13,730 nucleotides of DNA from Acidimicrobiia bacterium (GCA_013001485.1 JABDMN010000113.1:1-13730), one strand, 5' to 3'. Shown: positions 1 to 7,761, numbered from the stretch's first letter. Program-made: numbers and translations. The notes: generated from the letters alone by a model not told the origin.

Positions 1-69
1 CTCTTCGTGGCTGTCGGGCTCGGGGTGTTCTACGGCGACTTCATCACCGCAACGGGGACGACACCATGA
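1..69 (+). CDS. mraY: MraY C-terminus (phospho-MurNAc-pentapeptide transferase), partial
   Basis: Only the last 22 codons and the TGA stop are in the window; the 5' part lies upstream. The frame reads a hydrophobic end, LFVAVGLGVFYGDFI followed by TATGTTP, which resembles the last membrane helix and short tail of actinobacterial MraY (a GLGVALFYGEW-like ending, from memory). MraY transfers phospho-MurNAc-pentapeptide to undecaprenyl phosphate in the membrane to make lipid I. The stop overlaps the murD start in ATGA, and MraY directly before MurD is the standard dcw order, which supports the call. The fragment is too short for certainty on sequence alone; position carries much of the weight. 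Confidence 0.8.
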   Translation, partial: LFVAVGLGVFYGDFITATGTTP

Positions 70-1358
70 ACGTGCTCGTTCTCGGCGCGGCGGTGAGCGG
101 TGAAGCGGCGGCCCGTCTTGCGCGTGGCCGGGGTCACCATGTCGAGGTGTACGACGCGCGGGCGGCCTCTCTTGCCGGGCTTCGGGAAGATGCGTTCGTC
201 GTCCACTCCGGCGCCTGGTCGCCGGACCACCTTCGCAACAAGGACCTTGTGGTCACCAGCCCTGGGTTCGCCGAGCATTCGCAGCCGATCACAGATGCAC
301 TGGCTTCGGGCATCCCGCTGGTGTCGGAACTCGAATTCGCAGCTTCACACCTCGACGCCGACCAAATCGCCATCACCGGTACCAATGGCAAGACAACGGT
401 GACCGGTCTGGTCGCCGACATGCTGGTCGCATCGGGGATCGATGCGGTCGCAGCGGGAAACATCGGCACTGCGCTATCGACGGTCGCAGCCGACCCAGCA
501 GACGTCGTTGTCATCGAAGCCTCCAGCTTCCAGCTGCGTTTCATCGATCGCTTCGCCCCTCGCATCGCGGCCATCGTCAACGTCGCTCCGGATCATCTAG
601 ATTGGCACGGCACCTTTGACGCGTACGTGGCGGCCAAGGCGCGAATCTTCGAGAACCAGGGTCGAGACGGAGTCGTCGTCGTCGATGCTGACGATCCCGT
701 CGCAGCCGATTTGGGCAACCGCAGTCCGGGCCGCGCCATCGCAGCATCTGGTTCCGCCGTGACTGGCGATGGGGTGGGTGTCGACGATGACGAGGTCGTC
801 CTGGGTGACCACCGTTTCCCGGCTCCCGATGTCGGCCCCTCGTTCCTGCTCGATCTCGTCATGGCGGGTGCCGTTGCCCTCGAGGCAGGAGCCGTGCCTG
901 CGGCGGTTGGAGGAGTGATCGCCGGGTTCACGACCGGGCCACATCGGAGAAGGACCGTCGGCGTCTGGGGAGGCGTTCGCTGGGTTGATGACTCCAAGGC
1001 CACAAACCCTCATGCTGCTGTTGCCGCTGTCGCGTCCTTCCCCTCGGTGGTACTCATCGCAGGCGGCCGGAACAAGGGTCTCGATCTGACGCCGCTCGTG
1101 ACTCATCGGGCGGTGACCGCAGTCATAGCCATCGGCGAGGCCACAGACGAGATCACAGCAGTCACCGATGCCCACGTTGCATCGTCTCTCCCCGAGGCGC
1201 TTGCGATTGCCGATGAGTTGGCAACTGCCGGGGATACAGTCCTGCTCGCACCGGGGTGTGCCAGTTTCGACATGTTCGACAACTACGCAGCGAGGGGGGA
1301 TGCGTTTGCGACCGCGGTGCTTTCGCTGAAGGAGGAGAGTTCGTGGCCGGCCGCGTAG
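66..1358 (+). CDS. murD: UDP-N-acetylmuramoylalanine--D-glutamate ligase MurD
   Basis: Cytoplasmic ATP-dependent ligase adding D-glutamate to UDP-MurNAc-L-Ala. The 430-residue protein is near the short end of the family. Visible motifs: N-terminal UDP-binding Rossmann start (VLVLGAAVSG, residues 3-12), ATP loop GTNGKTT (105-111), GNIG (131-134), EASSFQLR with the magnesium-binding Glu (151-158), DHLDWHG with the carbamylated-Lys-type region just after (176-182), DDSKATNPHA (308-317), GGRNKG (333-338) and the C-terminal LLAPGCASFDMF...NYAARGDAF (393-414). The ATG overlaps the mraY stop (ATGA), which fixes the start. By eye the usual HNxxN motif before the GxPHR segment reads SFLLD (259-263), so both Asn are missing, and PHR is followed by RR instead of the common hydrophobic-Glu. 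All other family landmarks are present, so the enzyme is expected to be active. Confidence 0.97.
   Translation: MNVLVLGAAVSGEAAARLARGRGHHVEVYDARAASLAGLREDAFVVHSGAWSPDHLRNKDLVVTSPGFAEHSQPITDALASGIPLVSELEFAASHLDADQIAITGTNGKTTVTGLVADMLVASGIDAVAAGNIGTALSTVAADPADVVVIEASSFQLRFIDRFAPRIAAIVNVAPDHLDWHGTFDAYVAAKARIFENQGRDGVVVVDADDPVAADLGNRSPGRAIAASGSAVTGDGVGVDDDEVVLGDHRFPAPDVGPSFLLDLVMAGAVALEAGAVPAAVGGVIAGFTTGPHRRRTVGVWGGVRWVDDSKATNPHAAVAAVASFPSVVLIAGGRNKGLDLTPLVTHRAVTAVIAIGEATDEITAVTDAHVASSLPEALAIADELATAGDTVLLAPGCASFDMFDNYAARGDAFATAVLSLKEESSWPAA
1331..1338 (+). promoter_or_regulatory. Ribosome binding site for ftsW
   Basis: GGAGGAGA lies inside the 3' end of murD, with about 7 bases between the GGAGG core and the GTG at 1343. 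It is the strongest Shine-Dalgarno match in the first half of the window, and it decides the ftsW start against a longer in-frame reading from GTG 1256. Confidence 0.8.
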
Positions 1359-2509
1359 CCCACATCCCAACGACGCACCGTCTGGAATGGGCCAGAAGCC
1401 GTCGGCTCGCCGGAGATCGGAGAGCCGTCCTGGTCCTGGCACCGGTGGTGATTCTCGTCGTGATCGGTGTCGGTGCTCTCTCGTCAGCGTCGTCGGTTCT
1501 GGCTCTGGAGATCCAGCAGAACAGCGACAACCTCTTCTACGTCAAGCGCCAGCTTGCGTTCATCATCGCCGGCGTGGTCGCGCTCTTTGTCGCCGCTCGC
1601 ATCCCGTACCGCCTCTATTCACGACACGCGTTGATCATCCTCTGCCTTTCCGCCGGCTCGCTCATCGCCACGCTGATGGTGGGCTCCGTTCGCAATGGGG
1701 CCAAGAGCTGGCTCGAGTTCGGCTCGTTCACCCTGCAGCCCTCCGAGTTCGCCAAGTTCGCGGTCGTCGCGTTCCTGGCAACTGCGCTCACGCGCAAGGA
1801 GCAGTGGCTCGGAGTGTTCTCACACTTCTTCTGGCCTGTGGCGGCGTCGCTCGGCCTGGTCGGGGCGCTCGTCATGGCTCAGCGTGACTTCGGCACCGCA
1901 ATGATCATTGGTTCGGCCGGTCTTGTTGTTCTCCTCGCCTCGGCAGCTCCGTTGCGCTTTGTCCTCGGATCTGCCGGAATCGCCTCGATCCTCGCCGTGA
2001 CCGCGGCGATGGCCGTCCCCTATAGACGCCGCCGTCTCTTGTCGTTTCTCGATCCGATGGCCGATCGCCTCGACAGCGGCCTTCAGGTGGTCCAGGGGCT
2101 GGTCGCGCTGCAGACGGGAGGGCTGTTTGGTGTCGGGCTCGGCGCCAGCCGTGCACGTTGGATGTTCTTGCCGAACGCCCACAGCGACTTCATCTTCGCC
2201 ATCATCGGAGAAGAATTGGGATTTGCCGGTTCCGTGTCGGTGGTGATCCTGTTCATGGCCTTCGCCTTCGCTGGTGTCCTCATTTCGTTACGCGCCCCCG
2301 ACCGGTTCGGGCGGCTTCTCGCCATCGGAATCGTGGCCTGGATCACGGTCCAGGCGTTCATCAATATCGGCGGTGTGGTCGGTGTGGTGCCGGTCACCGG
2401 CGTTCCGCTGCCATTCATCTCGGCCGGGGGGAGCGCGATGCTTGTCAACCTCGCGGCGATGGGAGTCCTGGTGAACATCGCAAGGACAGCCGGCAAGGGC
2501 ACCTCGTGA
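1343..2509 (+). CDS. ftsW: Septal peptidoglycan polymerase FtsW (SEDS family)
   Basis: Multi-pass membrane glycosyltransferase that polymerises lipid II at the septum together with a class B penicillin-binding protein. From GTG 1343 the protein is 388 residues, beginning with a basic cytoplasmic stretch (RLEWARSRRLAGDRR) before the first helix. SEDS signatures: NGAKSWLEFG (118-127), QPSEFAK (132-138), QRDFGTAM (180-187), LPNAHSDFIFAIIGEELG (276-293), and VPVTGVPLPFISAGGS (349-364). D282 in the HSDF motif matches the catalytic Asp of FtsW/RodA (D297 in E. coli FtsW). The HSDF/VPVTGVPLPFIS wording and its place between murD and murG favour FtsW over RodA. It overlaps murD by 16 bases. A longer in-frame start at 1256 would add 29 hydrophilic residues encoded within murD and has no comparable binding site, so it was not used. 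Confidence 0.95.
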   Translation: MAGRVAHIPTTHRLEWARSRRLAGDRRAVLVLAPVVILVVIGVGALSSASSVLALEIQQNSDNLFYVKRQLAFIIAGVVALFVAARIPYRLYSRHALIILCLSAGSLIATLMVGSVRNGAKSWLEFGSFTLQPSEFAKFAVVAFLATALTRKEQWLGVFSHFFWPVAASLGLVGALVMAQRDFGTAMIIGSAGLVVLLASAAPLRFVLGSAGIASILAVTAAMAVPYRRRRLLSFLDPMADRLDSGLQVVQGLVALQTGGLFGVGLGASRARWMFLPNAHSDFIFAIIGEELGFAGSVSVVILFMAFAFAGVLISLRAPDRFGRLLAIGIVAWITVQAFINIGGVVGVVPVTGVPLPFISAGGSAMLVNLAAMGVLVNIARTAGKGTS

Positions 2510-3588
2510 CCTTCGCCTTTGCCGCTGCTGGCACCGGCGGGCACATCTTCCCGGCACTTGCGGTTGCCGAAGCCCTGGTCGCACAGGGGGTGTCACGTGA
2601 CGACATCGTCTTCTTCGGAGGTGACCGGCTCGAGGCCCGTGTCGTGCCAGAGGCGGGTTATGAGCTGATCAAGCTTCCGCTGAGGGGGCTCGAGCGTCGG
2701 ATCACGACCAGCAACCTCGCCATCCCCGGCATGGTGCGCAAGGCGGCATCTGTTGTTGCCACCGAGCTCGCCCAGCGCCAGGCGACGGCGCTTCTCGCTT
2801 TCGGCGGCTACGTCACCGTGCCCACCGTCTGGGGCGCTCGCCGGGCGAAGGTCACGGCGATGCTTCACGAGCAAAACGCAGTGCCGGGATTGGCGAACCG
2901 GCTCATGGCCCGCTTCTCCAAAGAGGTGTTCGTGGCGTTCGATGAAGCGGCCGGCACATTGAAGGGCGCCACCGTCGTCGGGAATCCGCTTCGTCCCGCG
3001 TTTGACCACTTTGATCGTGACTCCCTGCGATCTGATGGGAGGAAGCGATATGGCATCGATGGGTCGGCATTCGTCGTCGGAATTCTCGGAGGAAGTCAGG
3101 GTGCGGCGGTCCTCAACGCCACCGCAACGTCGCTTGCGGGTTCGCTCGGCGAGGGTGCAGCGTTACTGCACCTGACGGGACGGGCGAAGGTAGACGAGGT
3201 CAGTGCCGTTGCCGCCGACAACGATCGATGGGTCGTCGTCGACTTCGAGCCAGACATGGAGCACTTCTACGCAGCGTGTGACCTCGTCGTCTCTCGAGCC
3301 GGGGCGTTGACGATGTCCGAGGTCGCCGCAACAACGTCGCCGGCGATCGTCGTTCCCTACGCCGCCGGGACCGCCGGCCACCAAGCAGCGAATGCGGCCG
3401 CGCTGGCGACAGCCGGTGGAGTCGTGGTGATCCCGGAGGATCGGATCGGAGACCTGGTCGGTGTCGTCGCCGGGATCATCGAAGACCAGTCGCGACTCGA
3501 TGCGATGCGCACAGCACTCCTGCCTCTGGCGAGACGTGATGCCGCCCGAGTACTGGCCACGGCGATGATCGACGCAGGTCAGCGATGA
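2506..3588 (+). CDS. murG: Lipid II synthase MurG (UDP-GlcNAc transferase)
   Basis: GT28-family glycosyltransferase that adds GlcNAc to lipid I on the inner face of the membrane, giving lipid II. The GTG at 2506 overlaps the ftsW stop (GTGA); an in-frame upstream extension to 2158 lies wholly inside ftsW and has no family match. The protein is 360 residues, a normal length. Motifs: GTGGHIFPALAVAEAL (9-24) with the conserved His13, FGGYVTVP (99-106), HEQNAVPGLANR (121-132), VVGNPLRPAF (157-166), GILGGSQGAAVLN (192-204) at the donor domain, and SRAGALTMSEVAA (263-275) followed by GHQAANA (291-297) that bind UDP-GlcNAc. The segment before HQ reads PYAAGTAGHQ rather than the more usual P...A.DNHQ, a mild variation. 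Product feeds FtsW directly. Confidence 0.97.
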   Translation: MTFAFAAAGTGGHIFPALAVAEALVAQGVSRDDIVFFGGDRLEARVVPEAGYELIKLPLRGLERRITTSNLAIPGMVRKAASVVATELAQRQATALLAFGGYVTVPTVWGARRAKVTAMLHEQNAVPGLANRLMARFSKEVFVAFDEAAGTLKGATVVGNPLRPAFDHFDRDSLRSDGRKRYGIDGSAFVVGILGGSQGAAVLNATATSLAGSLGEGAALLHLTGRAKVDEVSAVAADNDRWVVVDFEPDMEHFYAACDLVVSRAGALTMSEVAATTSPAIVVPYAAGTAGHQAANAAALATAGGVVVIPEDRIGDLVGVVAGIIEDQSRLDAMRTALLPLARRDAARVLATAMIDAGQR

Positions 3589-4958
3589 GTGATCGCATCC
3601 TCGCCGACGTCGACAGCGTGCACATGGTTGGCGCCGGGGGAGCGGGGATGAGTGGCCTGGCCAAGCTTCTTGCTCGAAGCGGTCACACGGTGACTGGATC
3701 CGACCTCAAACCGGGACGCATGCTCGACTCGCTGGCCGAGGTCGGCATCGAGACGTGGATCGGTCATCGACCCGACCGCGCCTCCGGGTGGGACCTCGTC
3801 GTCGCGTCTTCGGCGGTGCCGGGCGGTGACCCCGAGCTGGCAGCTGCCCGTGATTCGTCGGTACCCGTGTGGGAGCGGCCGCAGCTGCTATCAGCACTCA
3901 CCCGTTTCATGCCTGCGGTCGGCTTTGCCGGTACGCACGGCAAGACCACCTGCACCGCGCTCATGGTCACCGCTCTGCGCGGGATGGGCCTTGATCCGAG
4001 CTTCCTTGTCGGAGGGACCCTCGTGGATCTCAACACGGGTGCCCACCTCGGGACCGGTGACCGGTTCGTACTCGAAGCCGATGAGGCGTTCGGCACGTTC
4101 CTGTCCCTGTCGCTCGAGGGCCTGCTCGTGACCAACATCGAGGCCGATCATCTCGACCACTACGGAGACATCGAGTCGCTTCACGAGGCCTTCGCGGATG
4201 TTGCGAGCGCGGTCGACGGGCCTGTGGTGGTGTGCGCAGACGATCCTGGCTCTGCCGGCCTCACCAGTCCCGGGGGAGTGGTGACGTACGGATTCAGCCC
4301 GAACGCAGACTGGAAAGTCGGCGACGTCGTTCACGACGGATGGTCGACCCGATTCACCCTTGTGGATCCGGCAGGCCGCGACTACTCGGTGACCGTACCC
4401 AAGCCAGGCACTCACGTGGCTTTGGATGCCGCAGGCGTCCTGGCGCTGTGTGGGCAGCTCGAAATCGACGTTGCCGATGCAGCTGCCGCGCTCGCGGGTT
4501 TTGGGGGCGTGAAGCGCCGGTTCGAAGTGCGGGCTCAGACCGCCGGGGTGACGGTCGTCGAGGACTACGCCCATCATCCAACGGAGATTGCGGCCACGAT
4601 CGAGGCAGCGCGGCTCGGCAGCGACGGAAGGGTCTGGGCGATCTTTCAACCTCACCGGTACTCGCGGACCGCCGAGCTCGCCGATGAGTTCGGTCCTGCG
4701 CTCAGCGGGGCCGACAGGGTCATCGTCACCGCCATCTACCCGGCAGGAGAGACTCCCATCCCGGGGGTGACCTCGCAGCTCATCGTCGAGGCGGTGCGCC
4801 GGTCCGGAGGCGATGCTCTCGGGATCGGTGGCTTTCCCGAGCTCACCCGGCGCCTTGTCCCGGAACTCATGGAGGGCGACCTCGTGTTGCTTCTTGGCGC
4901 GGGCGACATCAACCAGACAGCAGAACCGATCGCCGCAGCGCTCGGGGGCCTCCGGTGA
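3585..4958 (+). CDS. murC: UDP-N-acetylmuramate--L-alanine ligase MurC
   Basis: ATP-dependent cytoplasmic ligase adding the first stem residue, L-Ala, to UDP-MurNAc. 457 residues, usual length. Domains: N-terminal UDP-binding fold with VHMVGAGGAGMSGLA (12-26), ATPase centre with GTHGKTT (116-122), EADE (164-167) and NIEADHLDHYG (184-194), and C-terminal domain with GVKRRFEVR (308-316), DYAHHPTEI (327-335), FQPHRYSRT (354-362) and a late GAGDI. The HHPTE and GAGDI wording separates MurC from MurD/E/F. Two spots are odd: the usual EADESD reads EADEAF, and the usual PGxHNxxNA reads PGTHVALDA (275-282), so the second conserved Asn is Asp281. The ATG overlaps the murG stop (ATGA), fixing the start. 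Confidence 0.97.
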   Translation: MSDRILADVDSVHMVGAGGAGMSGLAKLLARSGHTVTGSDLKPGRMLDSLAEVGIETWIGHRPDRASGWDLVVASSAVPGGDPELAAARDSSVPVWERPQLLSALTRFMPAVGFAGTHGKTTCTALMVTALRGMGLDPSFLVGGTLVDLNTGAHLGTGDRFVLEADEAFGTFLSLSLEGLLVTNIEADHLDHYGDIESLHEAFADVASAVDGPVVVCADDPGSAGLTSPGGVVTYGFSPNADWKVGDVVHDGWSTRFTLVDPAGRDYSVTVPKPGTHVALDAAGVLALCGQLEIDVADAAAALAGFGGVKRRFEVRAQTAGVTVVEDYAHHPTEIAATIEAARLGSDGRVWAIFQPHRYSRTAELADEFGPALSGADRVIVTAIYPAGETPIPGVTSQLIVEAVRRSGGDALGIGGFPELTRRLVPELMEGDLVLLLGAGDINQTAEPIAAALGGLR

Positions 4959-5860
4959 CCGCGATCCTCGAGGCTCTCGTCGTCGATGGCTTGGTCACCG
5001 AGCGGTCGGCGCTCTCGGACTTCACGACGTATAAGTTCGGCGGCCCGGCCCGGTGGCTGGCCGAGGTAGGCGACAGCTCCTCGCTCGATCGAGTGGTTGA
5101 GGCCGTCACCGACCAGCCAGACCTGGAGGTCGCCGTCGTCGGCAGAGGAAGCAACCTCGTCGTCAGCGATCGTGGCTTCGATGGGCTCGTCCTGCGCCTC
5201 GTTGGAGGGTTCCTCGACGTGGCTATCGAGGACGACCTCGTGGTCGCCGGTGGCGCTGCCCCTCTGCCTCGAGTGGCTCGCGAAGCCGTGAAGGCGGGTC
5301 GCGGAGGGCTGGAGTTCTACGTCGGTATCCCCGGATCAGTCGGGGGAGCGGTGCGAATGAACGCCGGATGCCATGGCACCGAAACCGACGAAGTGCTTGT
5401 CGCCGCCGATGTGGTGAACATCCGTTCGGGGGAGCGGTCCACCCGCACCCCGGCCGAGCTCGAAATGGCCTATCGCCACAGCAACCTTCAGCCTGACGAA
5501 ATGGTCGTCAGCGCCCGTTTCCAGACCTCGGATCAGACTTCGGAAGTGGGCGAACGGAGGCTGCGGGAGATCACTCAGTGGCGCAAGGAGAATCAACCTG
5601 GCGGCACATTCAACGCCGGAAGCGTCTTCAAGAACCCTCCCGACGATCACGCGGGGCGGATCATCGACGAACTCGGTCTGAAGGGATTACAGATCGGCGG
5701 TGCCTCGGTCTCGGAGCGCCACGCCAACTTCTTCGTCGCCGAACCCGACACCAGTGCTCAAAACATCCACGATCTCGTTGCAGAGGTACGCCGTCGAGTT
5801 GCCGAGGCCACTGGAGTGACTCTGGAGCCCGAGATCATGTTCATCGGGGACTTCTCATGA
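4955..5860 (+). CDS. murB: UDP-N-acetylenolpyruvoylglucosamine reductase MurB
   Basis: FAD- and NADPH-dependent reductase that converts UDP-GlcNAc-enolpyruvate into UDP-MurNAc, the substrate of MurC. 301 residues, matching the shorter type II MurB. Motifs: TTYKFGGPARW (24-34), FAD-binding VVGRGSNLVVSD (61-72), FYVGIPGSVGGAVRMNAG (121-138), YRHSNL with catalytic-type Arg174 (173-178), GGTFNAGSVFKNP with catalytic Ser223 (216-228), and the C-terminal EPEIMFIG with the third active-site residue Glu293 (291-298). The GTG start overlaps the murC stop (GTGA). Adjacent murC and murB encode successive steps. Confidence 0.97.
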   Translation: MTAILEALVVDGLVTERSALSDFTTYKFGGPARWLAEVGDSSSLDRVVEAVTDQPDLEVAVVGRGSNLVVSDRGFDGLVLRLVGGFLDVAIEDDLVVAGGAAPLPRVAREAVKAGRGGLEFYVGIPGSVGGAVRMNAGCHGTETDEVLVAADVVNIRSGERSTRTPAELEMAYRHSNLQPDEMVVSARFQTSDQTSEVGERRLREITQWRKENQPGGTFNAGSVFKNPPDDHAGRIIDELGLKGLQIGGASVSERHANFFVAEPDTSAQNIHDLVAEVRRRVAEATGVTLEPEIMFIGDFS

Positions 5861-6615
5861 ACACGATTGATCGACGGATCGCTCTTCGTCGGCACGAGGT
5901 TGCCGAAGATCATGCCCGCAGCCGGCTGTGGCTTGTCTTGTGGGGAATCGTCGGGGCGGTGCTCATCGGCGCCTTGGTCTGGGCGGCTCAATCGCCTCTT
6001 CTCGACGTCGACCAGGTCGAGGTGAGCGGTGTGGCTCGGTCGAGCACCCTGGAGACACTCACTGCGCTCGATGTCGAGCCAGGCCTCCCGATGGTTGCGG
6101 TCCGTTCGGGATCCATCGCCGAGGCCGTCGCGTCGGATCCGTGGGTGGCGGACGCAACCGTCCGGGTCGTGTGGCCGAATCGGGTCGAGGTTCGCGTCTC
6201 CGAACGAGTTCCTGTTGCGGTCGCCACAGTTGGGGGGGCCACATGGCTGATGTCGACTGACGGCGTCGTGCTGGCGCCGGCTGCCGGAGAAGCCTTGTCC
6301 TCGATCCTCGTCGAGGTTCCGGTCGACCTCGAGGTCGGAGCAGCCGTGGAAGACGGGTTGGCAGCAGCCATCGTTCTCGCCGCCGCGCTCGATCCGTCCC
6401 TGGCGTCGACCACAGCGATCACCGTTGCCCCAGACGGCTTGTCAGCGGTCGTCGGAGGCTACGAGGTTCGACTCGGCCCGCCGGTCGACCTTGCCGAAAA
6501 GGCTCGCGTCGTCTCGGCACTGGTGGCAGCCGACCCACCTGAGGGCTCCGTCATCGACGTTCTTGCTCCCTCGCGGCCATCGGTCGTGGCGCCCGCCACC
6601 CTCTCAGGGGAGTGA
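5857..6615 (+). CDS. ftsQ: Cell division protein FtsQ (POTRA domain)
   Basis: Bitopic membrane protein that links early and late divisome components, in complex with FtsL and FtsB-type partners. The 252-residue protein has a short basic cytoplasmic tail, one membrane segment (about 24-43, LWLVLWGIVGAVLIGALVWA), then an extracytoplasmic POTRA domain (about 47-118) beginning SPLLDVDQVEVSG and including DPWVADATVRVVWPNRVEVRVSERVPVA, followed by the FtsQ beta domain. The POTRA wording plus its place between murB and ftsZ makes the call secure although the family diverges fast. The ATG overlaps the murB stop (ATGA). An in-frame upstream reading to 5578 is inside murB and lacks any family match, so it is not used. 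No FtsA gene follows, as is normal in actinobacteria. Confidence 0.92.
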   Translation: MNTIDRRIALRRHEVAEDHARSRLWLVLWGIVGAVLIGALVWAAQSPLLDVDQVEVSGVARSSTLETLTALDVEPGLPMVAVRSGSIAEAVASDPWVADATVRVVWPNRVEVRVSERVPVAVATVGGATWLMSTDGVVLAPAAGEALSSILVEVPVDLEVGAAVEDGLAAAIVLAAALDPSLASTTAITVAPDGLSAVVGGYEVRLGPPVDLAEKARVVSALVAADPPEGSVIDVLAPSRPSVVAPATLSGE

Positions 6616-6622
6616 CGGAGCC

Positions 6623-6651
6623 ACCTTCAACGTCAACTCGAGGTTGAAGGT
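6623..6651. promoter_or_regulatory. 9-bp inverted repeat between ftsQ and ftsZ
   Basis: ACCTTCAAC (6623-6631) is matched exactly by GTTGAAGGT (6643-6651), with an 11-base spacer that contains CTCGAG. It starts 7 bases after the ftsQ stop and lies 66 bases before the ftsZ start, in the only sizeable gap in the mraY-yggT block. It may be an operator for ftsZ transcription or an RNA hairpin in the ftsQ-ftsZ transcript; there is no T-run after it, so a classical terminator is unlikely. In Streptomyces and mycobacteria ftsZ promoters lie in this same gap, but I see no convincing -35/-10 pair here (TACCAT at 6683-6688 fits a -10 box weakly, with no partner). The rest of 6616-6717 shows nothing else besides the ribosome binding site. 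Confidence 0.5.
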
Positions 6652-6704
6652 TTCGGATGGCGCGCCTCTCGACCTCGTGTTTACCATCACCTCGGCCAGC
6701 CTTT

Positions 6705-6710
6705 GAGGAG
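6705..6710 (+). promoter_or_regulatory. Ribosome binding site for ftsZ
   Basis: GAGGAG lies 7 bases before the GTG at 6718. Because it overlaps the alternative in-frame TTG at 6703, it argues for translation starting at 6718. Confidence 0.75.
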
Positions 6711-6717
6711 ACTTATC

Positions 6718-7761
6718 GTGAACGATTCCAGAACCCCCCACAGCTACCTTGCCGTCATCAAGGTGGCAGGCATCGGTGGCGGTGGGGTGAACGCCGTCAA
6801 CCGGATGGTCGATGCCGACGTCTCCGGTGTCGAGTTCATCGCAATCAACACCGACGCTCAGGCCCTGTTGATGTCCGATGCCGACGTCAAGCTCGATATC
6901 GGCCGGGAGGCGACCCGAGGGCTCGGCGCAGGCGCCGACCCGGAGGTGGGTCGTCAGGCGGCCGAGGAACACCGTGACGAGGTCGAGGAAGCGTTGCGTG
7001 GCGCTGACATGGTCTTCATCACGGCAGGCGAAGGTGGCGGCACCGGTACCGGCGGCGCCCCTGTCGTTGCCGAGATCTCACGGTCTATCGGCGCGCTCAC
7101 CGTTGGTGTTGTGACCCGGCCCTTTGGCTTCGAAGGTCGACGCCGGTCAGTACAGGCCGAGCAGGGCATCCAGGCGCTGAAGAGCGCCGTCGACACCTTG
7201 ATCATCATTCCCAACGAGCGCCTTCTAGAGATCGCCGATCCCAAGACGCCAGTTCTCGAAGCCTTTCAGCTAGCTGACGACGTGTTGACGAACGGAGTGA
7301 AGGGGATCACCGATCTCATCACCACTCCCGGCTTGATCAACGTCGACTTCGCCGATGTGCGCACCGTGATGTCCGAGGCAGGCTCGGCGGTGATGGGGAT
7401 CGGCCGTTCGTCCGGCGAGAACCGGGCGGAGCAGGCAGCAGAGAAGGCGATCTCGTCGCCACTTCTGGAGACTTCTATGGAAGGTGCCCGCGGAGTGCTG
7501 CTCTCGATTGCCGGTCCCGGCGACATGAGCCTTCACGAGGTCAACACCGCCGCCAATCTCATCGCCGACCACTGCGATGCCGACGCCAACATCATCTTCG
7601 GATCCGTCATCGACGACACGCTTGACGGGGAGATGAAGGTCACCGTCATCGCCGCCGGGTTCGATCGGGGCCGCCGCAGCTCGTCTTCGGCCGGCATGGA
7701 ATTCAGCCCGAGCCCTGACGACGGAGGAGATCTCGACATCCCCGGCTTCGTCCAGGGATGA
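6718..7761 (+). CDS. ftsZ: Cell division GTPase FtsZ
   Basis: Tubulin-like GTPase that polymerises into the cytokinetic ring on the inner face of the membrane. From GTG 6718 the protein is 347 residues. GTP-binding features: [16 protein letters not shown] (15-30), NTDAQAL (44-50), the tubulin signature GGGTGTG (106-112), [11 protein letters not shown] (133-143), and the catalytic T7 loop NVDFADVR (208-215). The C-terminal tail [10 protein letters not shown] (338-347) fits the conserved peptide that binds SepF in actinobacteria. Oddities: the residue before the signature is Glu105 (usually Met or another hydrophobic residue), the one after is GGAP rather than GAAP, and the linker between the GTPase core and the tail is only about 23 residues. 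A TTG at 6703 would add five residues but overlaps the binding site. The gene may have its own promoter in the upstream gap. Confidence 0.98.
   Translation: MNDSRTPHSYLAVIKVAGIGGGGVNAVNRMVDADVSGVEFIAINTDAQALLMSDADVKLDIGREATRGLGAGADPEVGRQAAEEHRDEVEEALRGADMVFITAGEGGGTGTGGAPVVAEISRSIGALTVGVVTRPFGFEGRRRSVQAEQGIQALKSAVDTLIIIPNERLLEIADPKTPVLEAFQLADDVLTNGVKGITDLITTPGLINVDFADVRTVMSEAGSAVMGIGRSSGENRAEQAAEKAISSPLLETSMEGARGVLLSIAGPGDMSLHEVNTAANLIADHCDADANIIFGSVIDDTLDGEMKVTVIAAGFDRGRRSSSSAGMEFSPSPDDGGDLDIPGFVQG

Noticed and set aside
597..1442. 281-codon open frame antisense to murD
   Set aside because: Lies wholly over murD and ftsW starts, no family motif; a shadow of GC-rich codons.
2158..2505. N-terminal extension of murG into ftsW
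   Set aside because: The extension is an out-of-frame reading of ftsW; MurG homology begins at the GTG at 2506.
3891..4655. 254-codon open frame antisense to murC
   Set aside because: Covers the conserved MurC ATPase region; no recognisable features of its own.
5578..5856. N-terminal extension of ftsQ into murB
   Set aside because: Arg-rich out-of-frame reading of murB; FtsQ starts sensibly at 5857 with a short tail before its membrane helix.
6644..6690. sigma-70-like promoter using TTGAAG and TACCAT before ftsZ
   Set aside because: The two elements are over 30 bases apart, far from the normal 16-18, so they do not form a promoter.
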